Of a stretch of 64,000 nucleotides of DNA, positions 45,925 to 58,285 are shown one piece after another. Position numbers and translations under genes: made by a program. Position 1 is the first letter of the stretch; each line of letters begins with the position of its first letter. The stretch comes from Nageia nagi. Lineage: Eukaryota > Pinophyta. The stretch lies in NCBI GenBank assembly GCA_050084985.1, contig JBITNC010000002.1:32674001-32738000 (forward strand). Reading direction: 5' to 3'. The notes under the pieces were generated by a model, which saw only the letters and a program-made list of their open reading frames with translations, made no database searches and was not told the origin of the DNA.

Positions 45925-47803
45925 TATTCTTTTAGAATTACACTCAAATCAAGATAATTCTATTATTCTTTTTTCTCTATTCTTTATTCTATAGTGCCCA
46001 AAAGTTATGTATATAAGAGTGCCTAAGAGGGATATTATTCTCTTAGAGTCTCCTAGAGTTGTATACTTTTGTATTCTTTCATTCTTGTTAATCCTTTCTC
46101 TTCTCATTTCTTTCCCTTAGAGTGTGAAGATTTATGTATATAAGAGTAGCCAAGATTCATATTATTTTCTTAGTGCTTGGGAATTATGTGGATAAGAATA
46201 CTTGGGAGTTATGTTAATAGGATTTATGTTAATCTTTATTCTTTTATTCTTTAGTGCCTGAGAGTTAAAAGAACCTAGATGTTATGTCATCTTCTTGAGG
46301 GTACCCAAGAGAAGTGTAAAGGATACCCAAGAGTCATGTATATAAGAGTATCCAGGAGTTATATTTATTACCTTAGACTCTTTAAAAATTATTGATGCAA
46401 GTGTCCAAGATTGCATGAATGAAGAGTTATAATATCAATAAAGCCTACCAATTCTGAGAGATGATTTCATAGTTTTTGATCAAAATCAATAAGTCCCAAA
46501 GAAAGCAATGGTGGGTGCAGATTTTTGAAGAATATCAATAGAGCCCACTGATTCTGAGAGATGATGTCATAATTTTTTATTAAAATCAATGGGTCCCAGA
46601 GCAAGCAATGGTAGGTGTAGATTTTTGAAGAATACCAATAGAGCCCATCAATTCTAAGAGATGACATCATAGTTTTTTTATTGAAATCAATGGGTCCTAA
46701 AAAAACTAGATCATCAACAAAGACTAGAAGAAGAACATGGAACCTACCAAGCAAATATACGAGTAATACATAAGAAGGAACACTCAAGTCCACTTCATCT
46801 TAAGTGTTTGACCCCTAGGGCCCTATTAATGTGTTGACATCAACTCATTTCCACATAATAGTGGTAGTTTCTTTTTTAACCAAGTTAACATAATGTCTAT
46901 CAACCACCATTACTCTAATTACTACCATCTATAGTAGAGATCATAAAGATTTCAAAGAAGTAGATAGTAGCTAACAAAGCATAGTACCAAATCATATCCA
47001 TTAATGTGTAATCAAATAATTACTCAATCAGCTATAATGCTATCTTCAATTAGTTACAAGTCTAAAGAAGGAGTAGTCAATAACATGTCAAAAGGATTAC
47101 AACTCTATAGACATGGATATTCAAAAATTACAAATTCTCAAATAGTCATGTTGATTAGTACTTATTCACTATGTAATCTACTACAATTGTAACATTTATG
47201 TAAATAGTGCTATTTTAGTTATTTCATTCAATGCTAGCAATTATGTATTTTAATGAAACCTAACCACCCAATAAAGGGGAGAGTTGTACAAATAGCTAGC
47301 TTTTAGAGATAAAAAAGGTTGAACATTTTAGCAAATTTGTCCAAATCTGTAGGAGCTATTCACATATGATAATACAAATAGACAATGCTTTACCCTTTCG
47401 CAACAAAGTGGCTATTTATTACTTTTGTGAATATTATGTGTAAATGTTTTCTTCAAATTATGGCTATGTATTATGATTATGATACCTTAGGTGCAAGATA
47501 GTTTGCTATTCTTAATCTTGGCTATGGATTACTGCCTATGCTATAATGTTTGGGTTGTACATTTCTTATTTTAGCTCTTTTAATTTATTTATCCCTTTCC
47601 TATAACTCTTTATATTTTTATTTCTTTCCTATTACTTTTAACCATGAATATCGATAAGACCCAACATATAAATTAGAGATTGAGAAGAAAACCAATATGA
47701 GTGCATCCCCACCACTTTTTACTCTTTCAAAAAACCTACCATTGCAAGCAGTGGAGAACATGACCAGACCAAACCCTTTGAGGTTATGCTATATTGATCA
47801 ACA
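45925..47803 (+). repeat. 3' LTR of element E (1879 bp)
   Basis: Starts TATATTCTTTTAGAAT (TG changed to TA) and ends GATCAACA. Full-length match to 33984-35864; followed at once by the ATTAA duplication. The purine-rich tagaagat before it is a weak polypurine tract. Confidence 0.92.
46431..46705. repeat. 100-bp tandem repeat in 3' LTR of E
   Basis: Units start at 46431, 46531 and 46631, the counterpart of the repeat in the 5' LTR. Confidence 0.85.
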
Positions 47804-47808
47804 ATTAA
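47804..47808. repeat. Target site duplication of element E (right)
   Basis: ATTAA, identical to 33979-33983. Confidence 0.85.
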
Positions 47809-47945
47809 CATAACATTAACATTGCATTAACACTAACATTGCATGAACATAATATTAACATATCATTAACATCACATTAACACTAACATTGTATTAATAT
47901 AGCCTTAACATCACATTAACACTAACATAGAATTAACATCATATT
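47809..47945. repeat. ATTAACAT-type short tandem repeat
   Basis: Irregular repeats of attaacat and cactaacatt. The same repeat stands left of element E at 33930-33983, so E inserted into this array. The LTR of element B starts at its right end. Confidence 0.8.
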
Positions 47946-48780
47946 TGTAGATACCTAAAAATGACCCTTATTTTGATAAACAAAAGAAAGGGATAAAAAT
48001 TTGAGTAAATAATAAAGTTTTCTAAAAACCTACTAATCATTGGAGACCTAGTACAATTATCAATGATCTAATCCAATCATTAGCATCTGATACCTAATTG
48101 CTAGCAATATTACAAATAGAAAATCAAAAGAAAAAATAAAAAAAATTAAGGTGCCTAGGGAAACAAACTAGCAGATCAAGGATGAGTAATCCTTGATCTT
48201 CCCCCTTCCATATGTGGATAAAGCCTATGACAAGGTTGAATAAGCTTTTTATCTAGATTTGCCTCTAAAATAGTAACCTTGGCCACTTTGAAAGTTTATA
48301 AATTAAACCTCCCACCAACGAGAAAGGGGAGAGAAGATTGAATGCAACCTTATGCTATTAGACTACATCCAAAATTTTGAGTATATTTCATTTACTATTT
48401 TTAACTACATGCATGTTATGTTTATTTGTTTTGATTTCATAGCATGAGCAGGTATGTTTTTTATGTGTTGTTTATTTATGTATGTGCAGAATGTATAGGA
48501 ACAATAACTAATTTGAACAAACAAGAGCCAAGGAGCCAAAAATAAAGAAGCAATTAGCATTATTCTCTTTCTTATACAAGTCTCATAAAAATAACTTGGA
48601 GCTTGTAGAAAATGAAAAGAAGGCCTCCAAGAGGCCCATATCATCTATTGTTCTTAAGCCCTCCATGAGAGGCAAAATTTGTAATCAAAATTGAGGTTTA
48701 TATGAGATATCAATAAATATTTTTGTTGGTTGTAACATCTCTTATTTTGTATGCTTGCAAGGTTATTTTTTGGGTAAACA
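47946..48780 (+). repeat. 5' LTR of element B (835 bp)
   Basis: Starts TGTAGATACCTAAAAATG, ends GGGTAAACA; start, end and the PBS after it match the LTR of element A (847 bp). The middle is much diverged. I did not find the 3' partner in the window. Confidence 0.75.
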
Positions 48781-48783
48781 TTC

Positions 48784-48803
48784 TAGCACTAGAAGGAGGG
48801 CCC
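48784..48803 (+). other. Primer binding site of element B
   Basis: TAGCACTAGAAGGAGGGCCC, three bases (TTC) after the LTR end, identical to the PBS of A except for two G-to-A changes, one of them at a CpG. The first one destroys the essential TGG. Confidence 0.75.
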
Positions 48804-50636
48804 TCACATGCAGGTTGCATCAAAAATGAGGCACAAGGGTTATTTCTTACTTTTTATTATTCATTTTTGTCTAAAAATGTTTATGGAATCATCATTATTC
48901 TTGTACTATTTTTTATTTATTGTTATGTATTTTCTATCTATGTAGTCATCGATGATTGATATCGAGTGCCAACAACTGTTATTAGAACACCAATGATTTG
49001 AATTAAATGCCAACAATTGTACTAGAACATTGATGACTGTATTGGAATGCCAACAATTTTGAGTAAAAGTATAAAAAAACCAATAATTGAAGATAGAGGA
49101 TATACATTTCAACTTTTGTTAGTATCGAAAGTGTAATTTAGGCTCTAAAAATGGAAAATAGAAATAAATCCCTTTTTTGTGATTTATTTGTCTAGATTAC
49201 ATGTAGGAAGGGTAGATGTATGTTTATAGAATATGCATTATTTAAATAAATTATGCAAATGTTATCTATCTTTGTTGGTTTTGGGAATGAACAAATAAAC
49301 TCACCTAATATTTTCCATTACACCCAATTATGCTCTCCCTTTGCATTGAAAGGCAACCTTAGGTGATCAGAATAGGGATAATAGGGAAAGAGTAAATGAA
49401 TCATTTTTCTTTTTCTCACTTTTCATCGCTAAAATTGGTAAATGAAATCTCATTAAATTACTTATGCACTTAGAAGGAGGAATTAAATATCATTAAAAAT
49501 GGAATGAATATAAGGTTAATTTACCAACGTTAAGGTAGATTTAAACACATTAAATTCGTTAATTTACTAGGTGGGTATTTCTCTTTTACATTAATACTCT
49601 TCAATGATCCATCTCATCATTTTGAAAGGAGGTTGAAGGATGGTAATTTGAAGAGGAGTTAAATAACCTCATCTAATAAAATTCACTTCATATTAAAACT
49701 CTTCATATCTACCTTACAACTTTGAAAATAAATCAAAGGACTTTGATTCAAAGAAGAGTTAAGAAACCTCAATTAAGGTAATTTACATTCACTTAAATGG
49801 CTTGTTACATATCTTATTTTACCTCTCAAAAGGTATATGTGATAAATAATAAGTGGTAAATGAACTTCACCTAATTACTTCCACACTCAAAAAAGTGTAA
49901 ATGAATCTCATTAAGTTTGGTTAAATAATCACACAAAAAGTGGTAATGAATCTTGTGGGTTAGATTAAGACTCATTAATCAAAACACTGTTTTATTCATA
50001 TTAAATAAAATATAATCAAAGGACATGTATGTTGGGTTGGGGTGTAGTTATCATGAGTTATTTTATTTTTAATGTATATGCATAATACCTTTTAAAAATA
50101 AACATCCATGAGTTGGAATTCATGACTAACCATTGATTCTATATTTCTTATGTACCCATCGACCACATCATAAGTTATAGAGCCAAATCTAGAGATGAAT
50201 ATTGGCTTATAGGATAAAAGCCATCACTTTTCCTCAAGTGACTATAAATAAGGAGGCTATGCTTAGATTATACTATCAAGATAGCCTTCAATAGCACTCC
50301 TCAAGGCCCATTGCACTAAGGGTACCACCTTAAGTACTAAGCTGATACTTCATCATAGATTACCTATAGGATTCCATCCTACCCTTGTTTAAACACTTTT
50401 CACATCACTCATTAAATAAAATTAATTCAATTTATCAACAAAATTAGATAAGGTAATCATACCAAAAAGGTGATTTTATAAATAAGTTATTTGTGCATTC
50501 ATTTATTTTCTTAATAATATAAAATCAAAAATAAAAATATAATTGCTACGAATGATATATGTTCTATTTTACTTATTATTTAGAAAAAAATAAAATCAAA
50601 ACTAAAAAAGTGCAAGGTCTTAAAAAATAAAATAAA
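48804..50636 (+). other. Untranslated leader of element B
   Basis: About 1.83 kb, nearly the length of the leader of A (1.8 kb). One copy of the 129-bp unit of A is found in the matching sense at 49325-49440 (tatgctctccctttgc). The part 50030-50160 matches relic J. The short open frames at 48405-49112 run on both strands and are not genes. Confidence 0.65.
48967..49062. repeat. 40-41-bp tandem repeat in leader of B
   Basis: Units begin gccaacaa at about 48967, 49008 and 49048, each with an inner half-unit (gaacaccaatgatttgaat-like). It occupies the same position after the PBS as the 41-bp repeat of A, and the words are those of A with CpG changed to TpG/CpA. Confidence 0.7.
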
Positions 50637-53460
50637 ATGGTTAATACTTATTCTCAAATGGCTCATCAATAATAAACCCTATGATGAAACCTACCAAGAG
50701 AGACAACCTAATCATAGGTCTCATAGATCTAGTAGAGAAATATTGAGGAGAGGAACTCCTTTAGAAATAGAGGATACCTTAAATGAAGTAATACAATGTT
50801 TAATGTAGTTAACTATTTCTCATTCTTCTCATGCTCATAGTCTTCTATTAGATTTAACTTATCTAGCAAAAGAAAAACCAATAGGTAATGAGGAAAAAGT
50901 TATTTTAATCACAAATGCATTAGACTTATGTTATTTTACAAAAAGATCCTTTTAAACTAAAGTATGACCATGTTACGTGTTATCTACCAAATGGATGTCT
51001 TGTTCAATTCTATATAATACAAGATGATTATACCCCTTTCACCATCTCTAGAACGATGAATGAATTCGATGATAGAATTTTGATAAGTATAGCTACTCTT
51101 GGACTTGAATCAAGAAGCCATGCTAGAGTGTATAATTATGCTTATCATATTTTTAAAACTAATACACCTACCCCTAGGACTAGTTATGCTTATTCTATTA
51201 CAAGTTATGTGAATCCTAGTACTACTTATACTACCCCAAGGACTAGTCATAAGATTCCGTAACAAAGATATAGGAGAAGTCTTGATTCTTTAAGGCATAA
51301 GGTAGAAGATATACCATTATATGTATTTAGATCAAATAAAATCTAGAATAACTTTATAATAACCAATAAATTATTCTATATAATTGAAATACATAAAAAT
51401 TGAATCAACTTAGAATATTAGGAAAAAATCCATATTTGCAAATAGAGCCTATGTTTCATGCATATCAAGGTAAAACACCACTAGGTCAACCTAAAAAACA
51501 ATAGGTTAAAATTCAAATTCAAAATCAACCTTATCAAAATATAGTAGATAATAAGAATCTATCATTTAGAGCAAGATCCTTATCTCCCTAAGGTAATAAA
51601 AATTATAAATATCAAAACCTTTGTTTACCTAGAAAAAGGGATGTATTACATGAGCAACAGTAACCTCCAAGAACCCCTTTACCTTGATCTAGACATGAAA
51701 TTCAAAAACATAATGCTCTTGAACCTTTATATTAATAAGGAAATGACAATTGTCTCCATATCAACCTCCTCCACCTACTCCACCATATAATGAAAATTAT
51801 TATGGTGAGCAAACACCTTTCGAAAGAAGTTACCAATCATTCCCAAAAAATGAATAAAGGGAAGGTAACATGGATAATAAAAATCCTATTGTTCCTACAC
51901 AACCAACTAATGAATTTGATGAAAGGTTAGTAAATATTGAAAGGATGTAACACCAATAAAATAAACATAAAATATCCCATAAAACAATTTGTAATGCATA
52001 CACCCAAGTGTTCCTAAGATAGATATCCCTTTTAAATTTGAAATTCCAAAAATTGAATCTTTCAAAGGAAAGGAATATCCTAAAGAAGATCTAATACATT
52101 TTAAATATTCAAGTTATGTAATTTCTAACAATGATGCTTTGATGTTACTTATCTTTCCTAAGACTCTTTCTAGATAAGCAATGGATTGGTACAATAACTT
52201 AACTAAAAATAGCATCACAACATATGTACAATTGGCTAATTTATTATTAGAACACTTTAGAATAAATATTAAAGACAAAAATTACATAATTGATCTCAAA
52301 AGAATACAACAATTCCAAGATGAGACAATTACAAACTTTATTTCGAGATGGAGGGTGATTTTGATAAGTATGCCTTATACTCTACCATAAGAAGAACTAG
52401 TGAAAATATTCAGTCAAAATTTTCCAAGACCCATCATTAGTACCTTATTGATTCAACAACACAATACATTTGAGAAACCAATTTCTCAAGCTGTTGTAAT
52501 CAAAAAGGTTAAAATCCAAGATGGAGAACTAAAGGGTAAAAAGAAGAGCCTTATGTTAAAAATAGAAATTAGGTAGAACAATAAACAAAACCAATGCCTA
52601 TTAATAAAGTTTCTTATCTTACATATGGATAACCATACCCTCTACAAAATACACCTCCTCCACAAAATGAATAAAGAAAACTTAGGCCACCCCCTAGAAA
52701 GTTTACTCCTTTGATCAAATCTTTTTATGATATTTTGAAAAAAATAATAGACCATCAAATGATTATATTAACTAAAATACAACCTAAAAGACCAAATGTA
52801 AGATATAGTAAATGGTAAATTGAGAATGATTATTGCCATTATCATTATCAAAAAGGTCATACTACAGGCAAGTGTAGAACATTACAACACAAGGTTCTAG
52901 ATTTGATTGATCAAAGAAGATTACAAGTAGATAACCTATTAGCTATCCCTAATCAAAATCTAGGAATATATCAAAAATCACTTCTTCAACATCACAAAAA
53001 CACCATAGCATCACAACTACACCAAAATCAAGTAACACATAAAGGATTTCAAGATACCTCTACTTTTATTGCTATGGTAAGCATAACTACAAGAGCCCAA
53101 AGGGTGCAAGGAAGGCAAGTTGATATTTCCAATGATAAAACAAATTATGATATTATACAACCAAATATACCTAGACCTCAATCTCCTAATATTTTAGTAA
53201 AAGGAGCTTTGTAACATCAATTAAGAAACTCACAAGTAAATATGTCTTTGTTTGAGTTAGTACAACAATCCAAAGATCATAGAGAAGCTATGAACCAATT
53301 GTTGCAAACAATTGAGCTGGATATTAATAACCTTGAAAGCTTTGTGTCTTTTGTGAAAAATATTAAAACAAGCCAAAAACCCACTATTACCTTCCATGAT
53401 CATGAAGTTAGGCAATTAAATCACTCAAAGGTCAAGATCCCCCATTACATATTATAGTCA
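50637..53460 (+). pseudogene. Gag remnant of element B
   Basis: Starts ATG at 50637 (MVNTYSQMA, comparable to MVQTRSMAA in A) and is then broken by stops. An N-terminal part at 50700-50960 and a Ser/Thr/Tyr/Pro-rich part (open at 51056-51262) differ from the coiled-coil region of A. The capsid domain starts near 52020: KFEIPKIESFKGKEYPKEDL, then AMDWYNNLTKNSITTYVQLA, HFRINIKDKNYI, and SRWRVILISMPYTLP, open at 52181-52390. The knuckle DYCHYHYQKGHTTGKCRTLQ at about 52830-52885 has the C-x2-H-x4-H-x4-C form. Open stretches at 52903-53214 and 53242-53457 form the Gln/Asn-rich tail before the protease. Confidence 0.8.
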
Positions 53461-53900
53461 AGATAGATGGGAAGGCTTGTAAAAGGATATTAATAGATGA
53501 AGGTTCTACAATAAATATCATTTCTACAACTACCTATAAGAACTTGAATCTCCCTTTTTCACATATATGTGCACCTTCTTTACAATTAAGAGCTTTTAAT
53601 GACTCTTTGTGCTCAATAATGGGATCTATATCGTTGCCTATCACTGTGGGATCTAAAATAGTACAAATATTATTGAAAATTACTAAAGGAGATATAATGT
53701 AGTACAACTTACTCTTAAGGAGACTATGGATTAGATAAATGCAATTTGTCCCATAAACATATCATAATTTCATAAAGTACATTCATGATGGGGTGGTATA
53801 TTGTGTACTTGGAGATGAAAATCCATACTCCCATTGCAATTAGACATATCTTTTAGGAGAAATTGCTTTGCCTTCTACTCATTATTTTAAAAGGAAAAGA
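53430..53900 (+). pseudogene. Protease remnant of element B
   Basis: VKIDGKACKRILIDEGSTIN at about 53460-53520 is the start of the aspartic protease. The active site at 53496-53507 reads DEGS where DGGA or DSGA is usual; the Asp is kept. It continues with SLQLRAFNDSLCSIMGSISL, the flap, then degrades; a VVYCVLGDENP-like end lies near 53800. Confidence 0.75.
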
Positions 53901-55109
53901 TCCCATTGATCTTGAAATACATCATACACTAAATATTAATAAGGATTCATTACTAAAAATAAAACCAACAATCCTAGAAAAGCAAACATGGGAAGAAAGA
54001 GCATGAAAGTTGGATGAAGTAAACAAATATTCATTATCAAAATCATCTTATCCTATAAATACATTAGATAATGGTACTACAATAAAAGATAAACCATCTA
54101 ATATCTATCATGTAACTACAATATTAATTGATTATGGAATAGGAGAGTTTGCCATTGATGATGTTATTTTTAATATTCCTACAAGTTAAGAAATAGAAAT
54201 ACCTAAAGAGTCTCTTAGTGTAGTAGGGAAATGAATACCACTGGGGTAGTTACCTAATCAAACACTTTTTTTATATCATGGTCCAATAGAACCACCTATC
54301 ATCCCTTTACCTCAGTCTAATGAAGGTATTTTTTATGATTCATTTGGATACTTAAAATTAGATGTAAGATCATTCATCCAAAGATATTTTAATAGGTGTC
54401 AATGGAAAGGACAGGGTTTAGAATAATACTAATAAGGACCTAGGTACACCAGTGATATTTATTATCAATTACCTAGTGATAAGACAACATTAGGTTATAA
54501 GCATAAAAATAAAGGAGTATCTAATTTCAAGATAACCGAGTTAGAACCAAAGCCCACATCATATAAAAATTTGTTTGAAGTATCTAAATGGGTGACAAAT
54601 AAAGATGATAGAGTTTAAAAGGCTATCCTTTGGAGGGTTATTTTTTGATATGACAGTTAATATGGTAGAAATCATGAAAATATGTGATAATCTAATGCCT
54701 AAAATGAACTTTGATTAGTTTGGAAGTGACGAGTTTGATGAGTTTGAGATAATAGGTTCAAAAAATTCAAGTAGCTCTTCTTCATACTTTCTAGTAAATG
54801 AAGAAAATGCAAATTTTACATTAATTCCTAAACAATCTACAATCCACAATTTCAAAGATATAGATACAATCTTATAGACTACAAACTTGAATATTAATAT
54901 TGCTTTGGAATATTGGTATGAAGCTAAGGATGAAGAATATAATGCAAATGATAATAATTGGATTCCATTACCAATCAATTAGAGGAAGGATCTCACATGT
55001 TAATTGAAGAAACCATTGAAATTGATTTAAGTGATGAACCTAATATCCCTAAAATAATTCAATTAGCAAAATGCCTTACTAAATATGAAAGAAAAGAGTT
55101 CATTATGAT
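53901..55109 (+). pseudogene. Link region between protease and RT of element B
   Basis: Broken coding-like sequence: PTILEKQTWEERA, IYHVTTILIDYGIGEFAIDD (resembling the YxVxPE linker of related elements only faintly), YHGPIEPPIIPLPQ, FIQRYFNRCQWKGQGLE and DIYYQLPSDKTTLGYKHKNKG. Similar long links are present in other Tat-group elements. No enzyme motif is seen. Confidence 0.45.
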
Positions 55110-55960
55110 ACTTAAGGAAAAATAGAAAATATATGCATGGTCATATGTGGATATGCCTGGAATTGATCCTAATTTAGTAGTGCATAATCTTGGTATAAAG
55201 GAAGGTGCAAAACCTATTAAACAAAAGTTATAAAAAATGCATCCTACAATTGCCCTAATGATAAAAGAATAGTTGAAAAAGATTTTGGAAGCCAAGTTTA
55301 TTCATCCAATTGATTATTATGATTAGATTTCTAACATGGTACCAATTAAGAAATCCACTAGATATATTCAAATATGCCTAGATTTTAGAGACTTCAAAAA
55401 AGTATACCCTAAGGATGACATTCCCCTACCAAACATAAATAGCTTGGTAAATTATACTATAGGACATAAAATTTTATCACTCATGGATGGGTTTTTAGGA
55501 CACAACTAAATTAAGGTAGCATCAAAATACCAACATAAAATTGCATTCACAACACCATGGGGAACATTCTTTTAAAAAGTAATTCCTTTTGGATTAAAAA
55601 ATGCTGGAGCTACCTATCAAAAAGCCACAACATACATTTTCCATGATTAGATGCATGATATCATAGATGATTATGTAAATGATGTATTGGCTAAATCAAA
55701 AATATTGAAAGATCATCCTAAAGTGCTCATTAAAATATTTTATTGGTTATTAGAACATAAGATTTGATTGAACCCAAAGAAATGTGTTTTTGGGGTTCTA
55801 GGAAGTTACTAGGTTTCATTATTTCTAGGAAAGCAATTGAAATAGACCCTAACAAAATAAAAGTAATAATGAATCTATCATCTCCCTTGAATATAAAAAA
55901 TTACAAAGTTTACATAGTAAGTTACAAGATATAATATGTTTCATTTCTCAGTTGTCAAAT
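55110..55960 (+). pseudogene. Reverse transcriptase remnant of element B
   Basis: KIYAWSYVDMPGIDPNLVVH at 55125-55185 is the classic lead-in of Tat-type RT. Then KPIKQKL, ILEAKFIHPIDYYD, NMVPIKK, ICLDFRDFKKVYPKDDIPLP, LSLMDGFLGHN, KIAFTTPWGTFF, VIPFGLKNAGATYQKA. The catalytic motif at 55672-55683 is YVND (one Asp changed to Asn). LNPKKCVFG and a degraded C-terminal part follow. About 12 stops. Confidence 0.88.
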
Positions 55961-56400
55961 AAATGTAAACCTTTTACTAAAATTTTGAAGAAGGGTATTA
56001 CCTTTCATCGGGGAATTGAACAATAAGAATCTTTTGATGAAATAAAGTGCTATCTCCTTTCACCACCTATTCTAGTACCACCTAAGCTTGGAGAACCATA
56101 TATATTTTATATATCTACCATAGAAATAGCTTTAGGAACTATGCTTTTGCAAAATAATGAAAATAGTAAAGAACAAGCAATATATTATCTTGGTCAAACT
56201 TTAGTTGGCTATGAGATTAAATACATGTATTTAGAAAAGTTGTGTTTAACAATATTATTTGTAACCAAAAAAATAAGATATTACATGCTAAACCATACCA
56301 CATATGTAATCACTAAAGCTAACCCTTTGAAATATATGATGAATAAAACTTATCAAAGTGTAAGAATATCTAAATGAATTATGCATTTAAATGAATTTGA
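55961..56400 (+). pseudogene. RNase H remnant of element B (standard type)
   Basis: PILVPPKLGEPYIFYISTIE is the first strand; the catalytic Asp position is Thr. Then ALGTMLLQNNENSKEQAIYY, LGQTLVGYEIKYMYLEKLCL (the Glu-Lys motif), and LFVTKKIRYYMLNHTTYVI; open at 56141-56377. Directly after RT, in the usual order. Confidence 0.85.
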
Positions 56401-56539
56401 CTTACTTTTCATAAGTTAGAAATCAATCAAAGGATAAGTTATATTGGATTATCTCATCGAAGCACCATTATCTAATGATAATACACTCATTATAGAATTA
56501 CCAGATGAACATGTATTCTAATTAGATGAAATGAAAATT

Positions 56540-56830
56540 CTCATATAATTTGAAGAAGATTGGGATATGGTAATATATTTTAATGGATCGAGATGCAAGC
56601 AAATAATGGGTGTGAGTATTGTATTTATTACACCCCAAGGGGTTCCCATACCCTATTCATTTAAACTTAACTTTCCTTGTATGAACAATAATGTTGAGTA
56701 TGAAGCCTCTATTTTAGCTATTAAAACAACTATAAAATTAAATTTGAGAAAAGTTAAATGCATTGGTGATTCATTGTTAATTGTAAACCAAGTTAAAGAA
56801 ATATTCAAATGTAAGAAACATTTGTTGTAA
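56540..56830 (+). pseudogene. Second (archaeal-type) RNase H remnant of element B
   Basis: Open at 56567-56830. WDMVIYFNGSRCKQIMGVSI has the strand with the first catalytic Asp, here Asn. Then VFITPQGVPIPYSFKLNFPC, MNNNVEYEASILAIKTTIKL (Glu kept) and KCIGDSLLIVNQVKEIF (GDS, Asp kept). This is the additional domain that marks Tat-group elements, placed between normal RNase H and integrase. Confidence 0.88.
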
Positions 56831-56999
56831 AAATACAAGAGATTAGTAAATAATCTCTTATAATCCTTTGAAAAATATGATTTAGAAGTAACACCATGAT
56901 CAACTAATAGGTTTGTTGATGTTATATCCTTCATTGGATCTTTGATGCTTACAAATCCTAATAAAAAATGATCCCTATTGAGATCGTACAAATTATTCA

Positions 57000-58285
57000 T
57001 TCCTCAATAGAATCAAATGAAGTTGAACATGTAGTCCTAGATATCACAATGGAAAACAAAAATTTGTGGCATACATAATTGTTCAAAATTCTTAAGAGAT
57101 GAGGTATTACCTAAAGACTTAACAAAATCATCTAGGAAAGTATTCAAAATAAAAGCTTTTCACTTTTGCATGATATGAGATGTCCTATATCATAGGGGTT
57201 TTGATGGGATATTGCTTAGCTGTTTGGAATGGGCTGATTTGCAAATTGCTATTTCATGCACACATGATGGAATTTGTGGAGGATATTTTAGTAGCTCTGT
57301 AATTATATGGGATATTATTTGCCTACTATGGAACTTGATTGTATGGAATATGTTAGAAAGTGTGTTAAATATCAATAATAAAAAAATCTATTTAATCAAC
57401 CTTCACATACCTTTCCATAAGGGCACTAGATTTAATTTGGTCAAATTTATCCTGTTTCTTCAAGAGGTCATAAGTTTATAATAATTGCTATAGAATATTT
57501 TACAAAATGGGTAGAAGCCATCCCTATGATTTCAACAAAGGGACCAAAGATAGCAGAATTCATACAAAACCACATTATATGTCATTTTGGAATCTCAGTT
57601 CAAATTGTCACTAATAGTGGGAAAAACTTCAAAAATAAGGGAGTTCAAGATTTATGTAAAGAATATCCTATCCAATTAAGATTCTCAACCCCTTAATATC
57701 CTCAAGGGAATGGTCAAACTGAAGCTACAAACAAAACCATTTGTAGTATTTTATTAAAAATTATTGATGATTCCCATTGAGATTGGTATGTAAGAATTCC
57801 ATGTGCATTATGCGCTTATCGAACTAGTATTCAAACTCCTACTAGGAAAACCCTATTTTCTTTAATTTATAAGGAAGAAGTGGTATTACCCTTGGAAATA
57901 GAAATTTCCTCTCTTTGAATTGCCATACAATATTATATCATAGATGAAGTGGTTTGTCAAACAAGATTAGATCAATTATTAATTCTAGATGAAAGAAGAG
58001 TTAATGCTTTAGAACATTTACATACTTATCAAAATCATATTAAAAGAGCTTTTGATAAAAAGATAAAAATTTGTGAATTTAATATAGGAGATTTGGTTTT
58101 TTTAAAAAAACTAGCAAAATTCTTGAATGGAATAACATTGTGACAAGTTTGCTCCTAATTGGTTAGGTCCCTACATGATTAAAATAAAATTTAGATCTGG
58201 AACCTATCATTTAGTTGATATAGATAGTAATGAAGAGCGTGAACCTATAAACATCATACACCTTCATCCTTTCTATAGTTAATAA
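57000..58285 (+). pseudogene. Integrase remnant of element B
   Basis: The zinc-binding part is badly decayed (57100-57330; open frames there are in a wrong register). Core: IIAIEYFTKWVEAIPMIST, where Glu stands for the first Asp; HFGISVQIVTNSGKNF, where Asn stands for the second Asp; YPQGNGQTEATNKTI with the Glu intact. C-terminal: ALCAYRTSIQTPTRKT, EEVVLPLEIEISS, RLDQLLILDERRVNALEHLH, HIKRAFDKKIKICEFNIGDL (open at 57949-58143), ending near IHLHPFYS at 58280. Confidence 0.85.

Larger units (their letters stand above)
33984..47803 (+). mobile_element. Element E: full-length 13.8-kb Ty3/gypsy (Tat-like) retrotransposon
   Basis: Both LTRs, both target duplications (ATTAA), a PBS, gag, protease, a second RNase H, RT, RNase H and integrase can be seen in order. 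They are followed by 4.3 kb between pol and the 3' LTR, of which 3.8 kb is coding-like. LTR divergence of roughly a tenth by eye indicates an old insertion, and every gene is broken. It is placed in the Tat group because of the RNase H sequence with YFDGS and TNNATEYEALYLGL, the NGIYLKYY integrase tail and its size. Confidence 0.9.

Noticed and set aside
47809-47945. attaacat array as a CRISPR-like array
   Set aside because: Units are very short, irregular and without unique spacers, and the host is a plant genome.
57190-57481. Two opposite-strand open frames in the integrase region of B
   Set aside because: They lie out of register with the integrase sequence that can be read through the same DNA.
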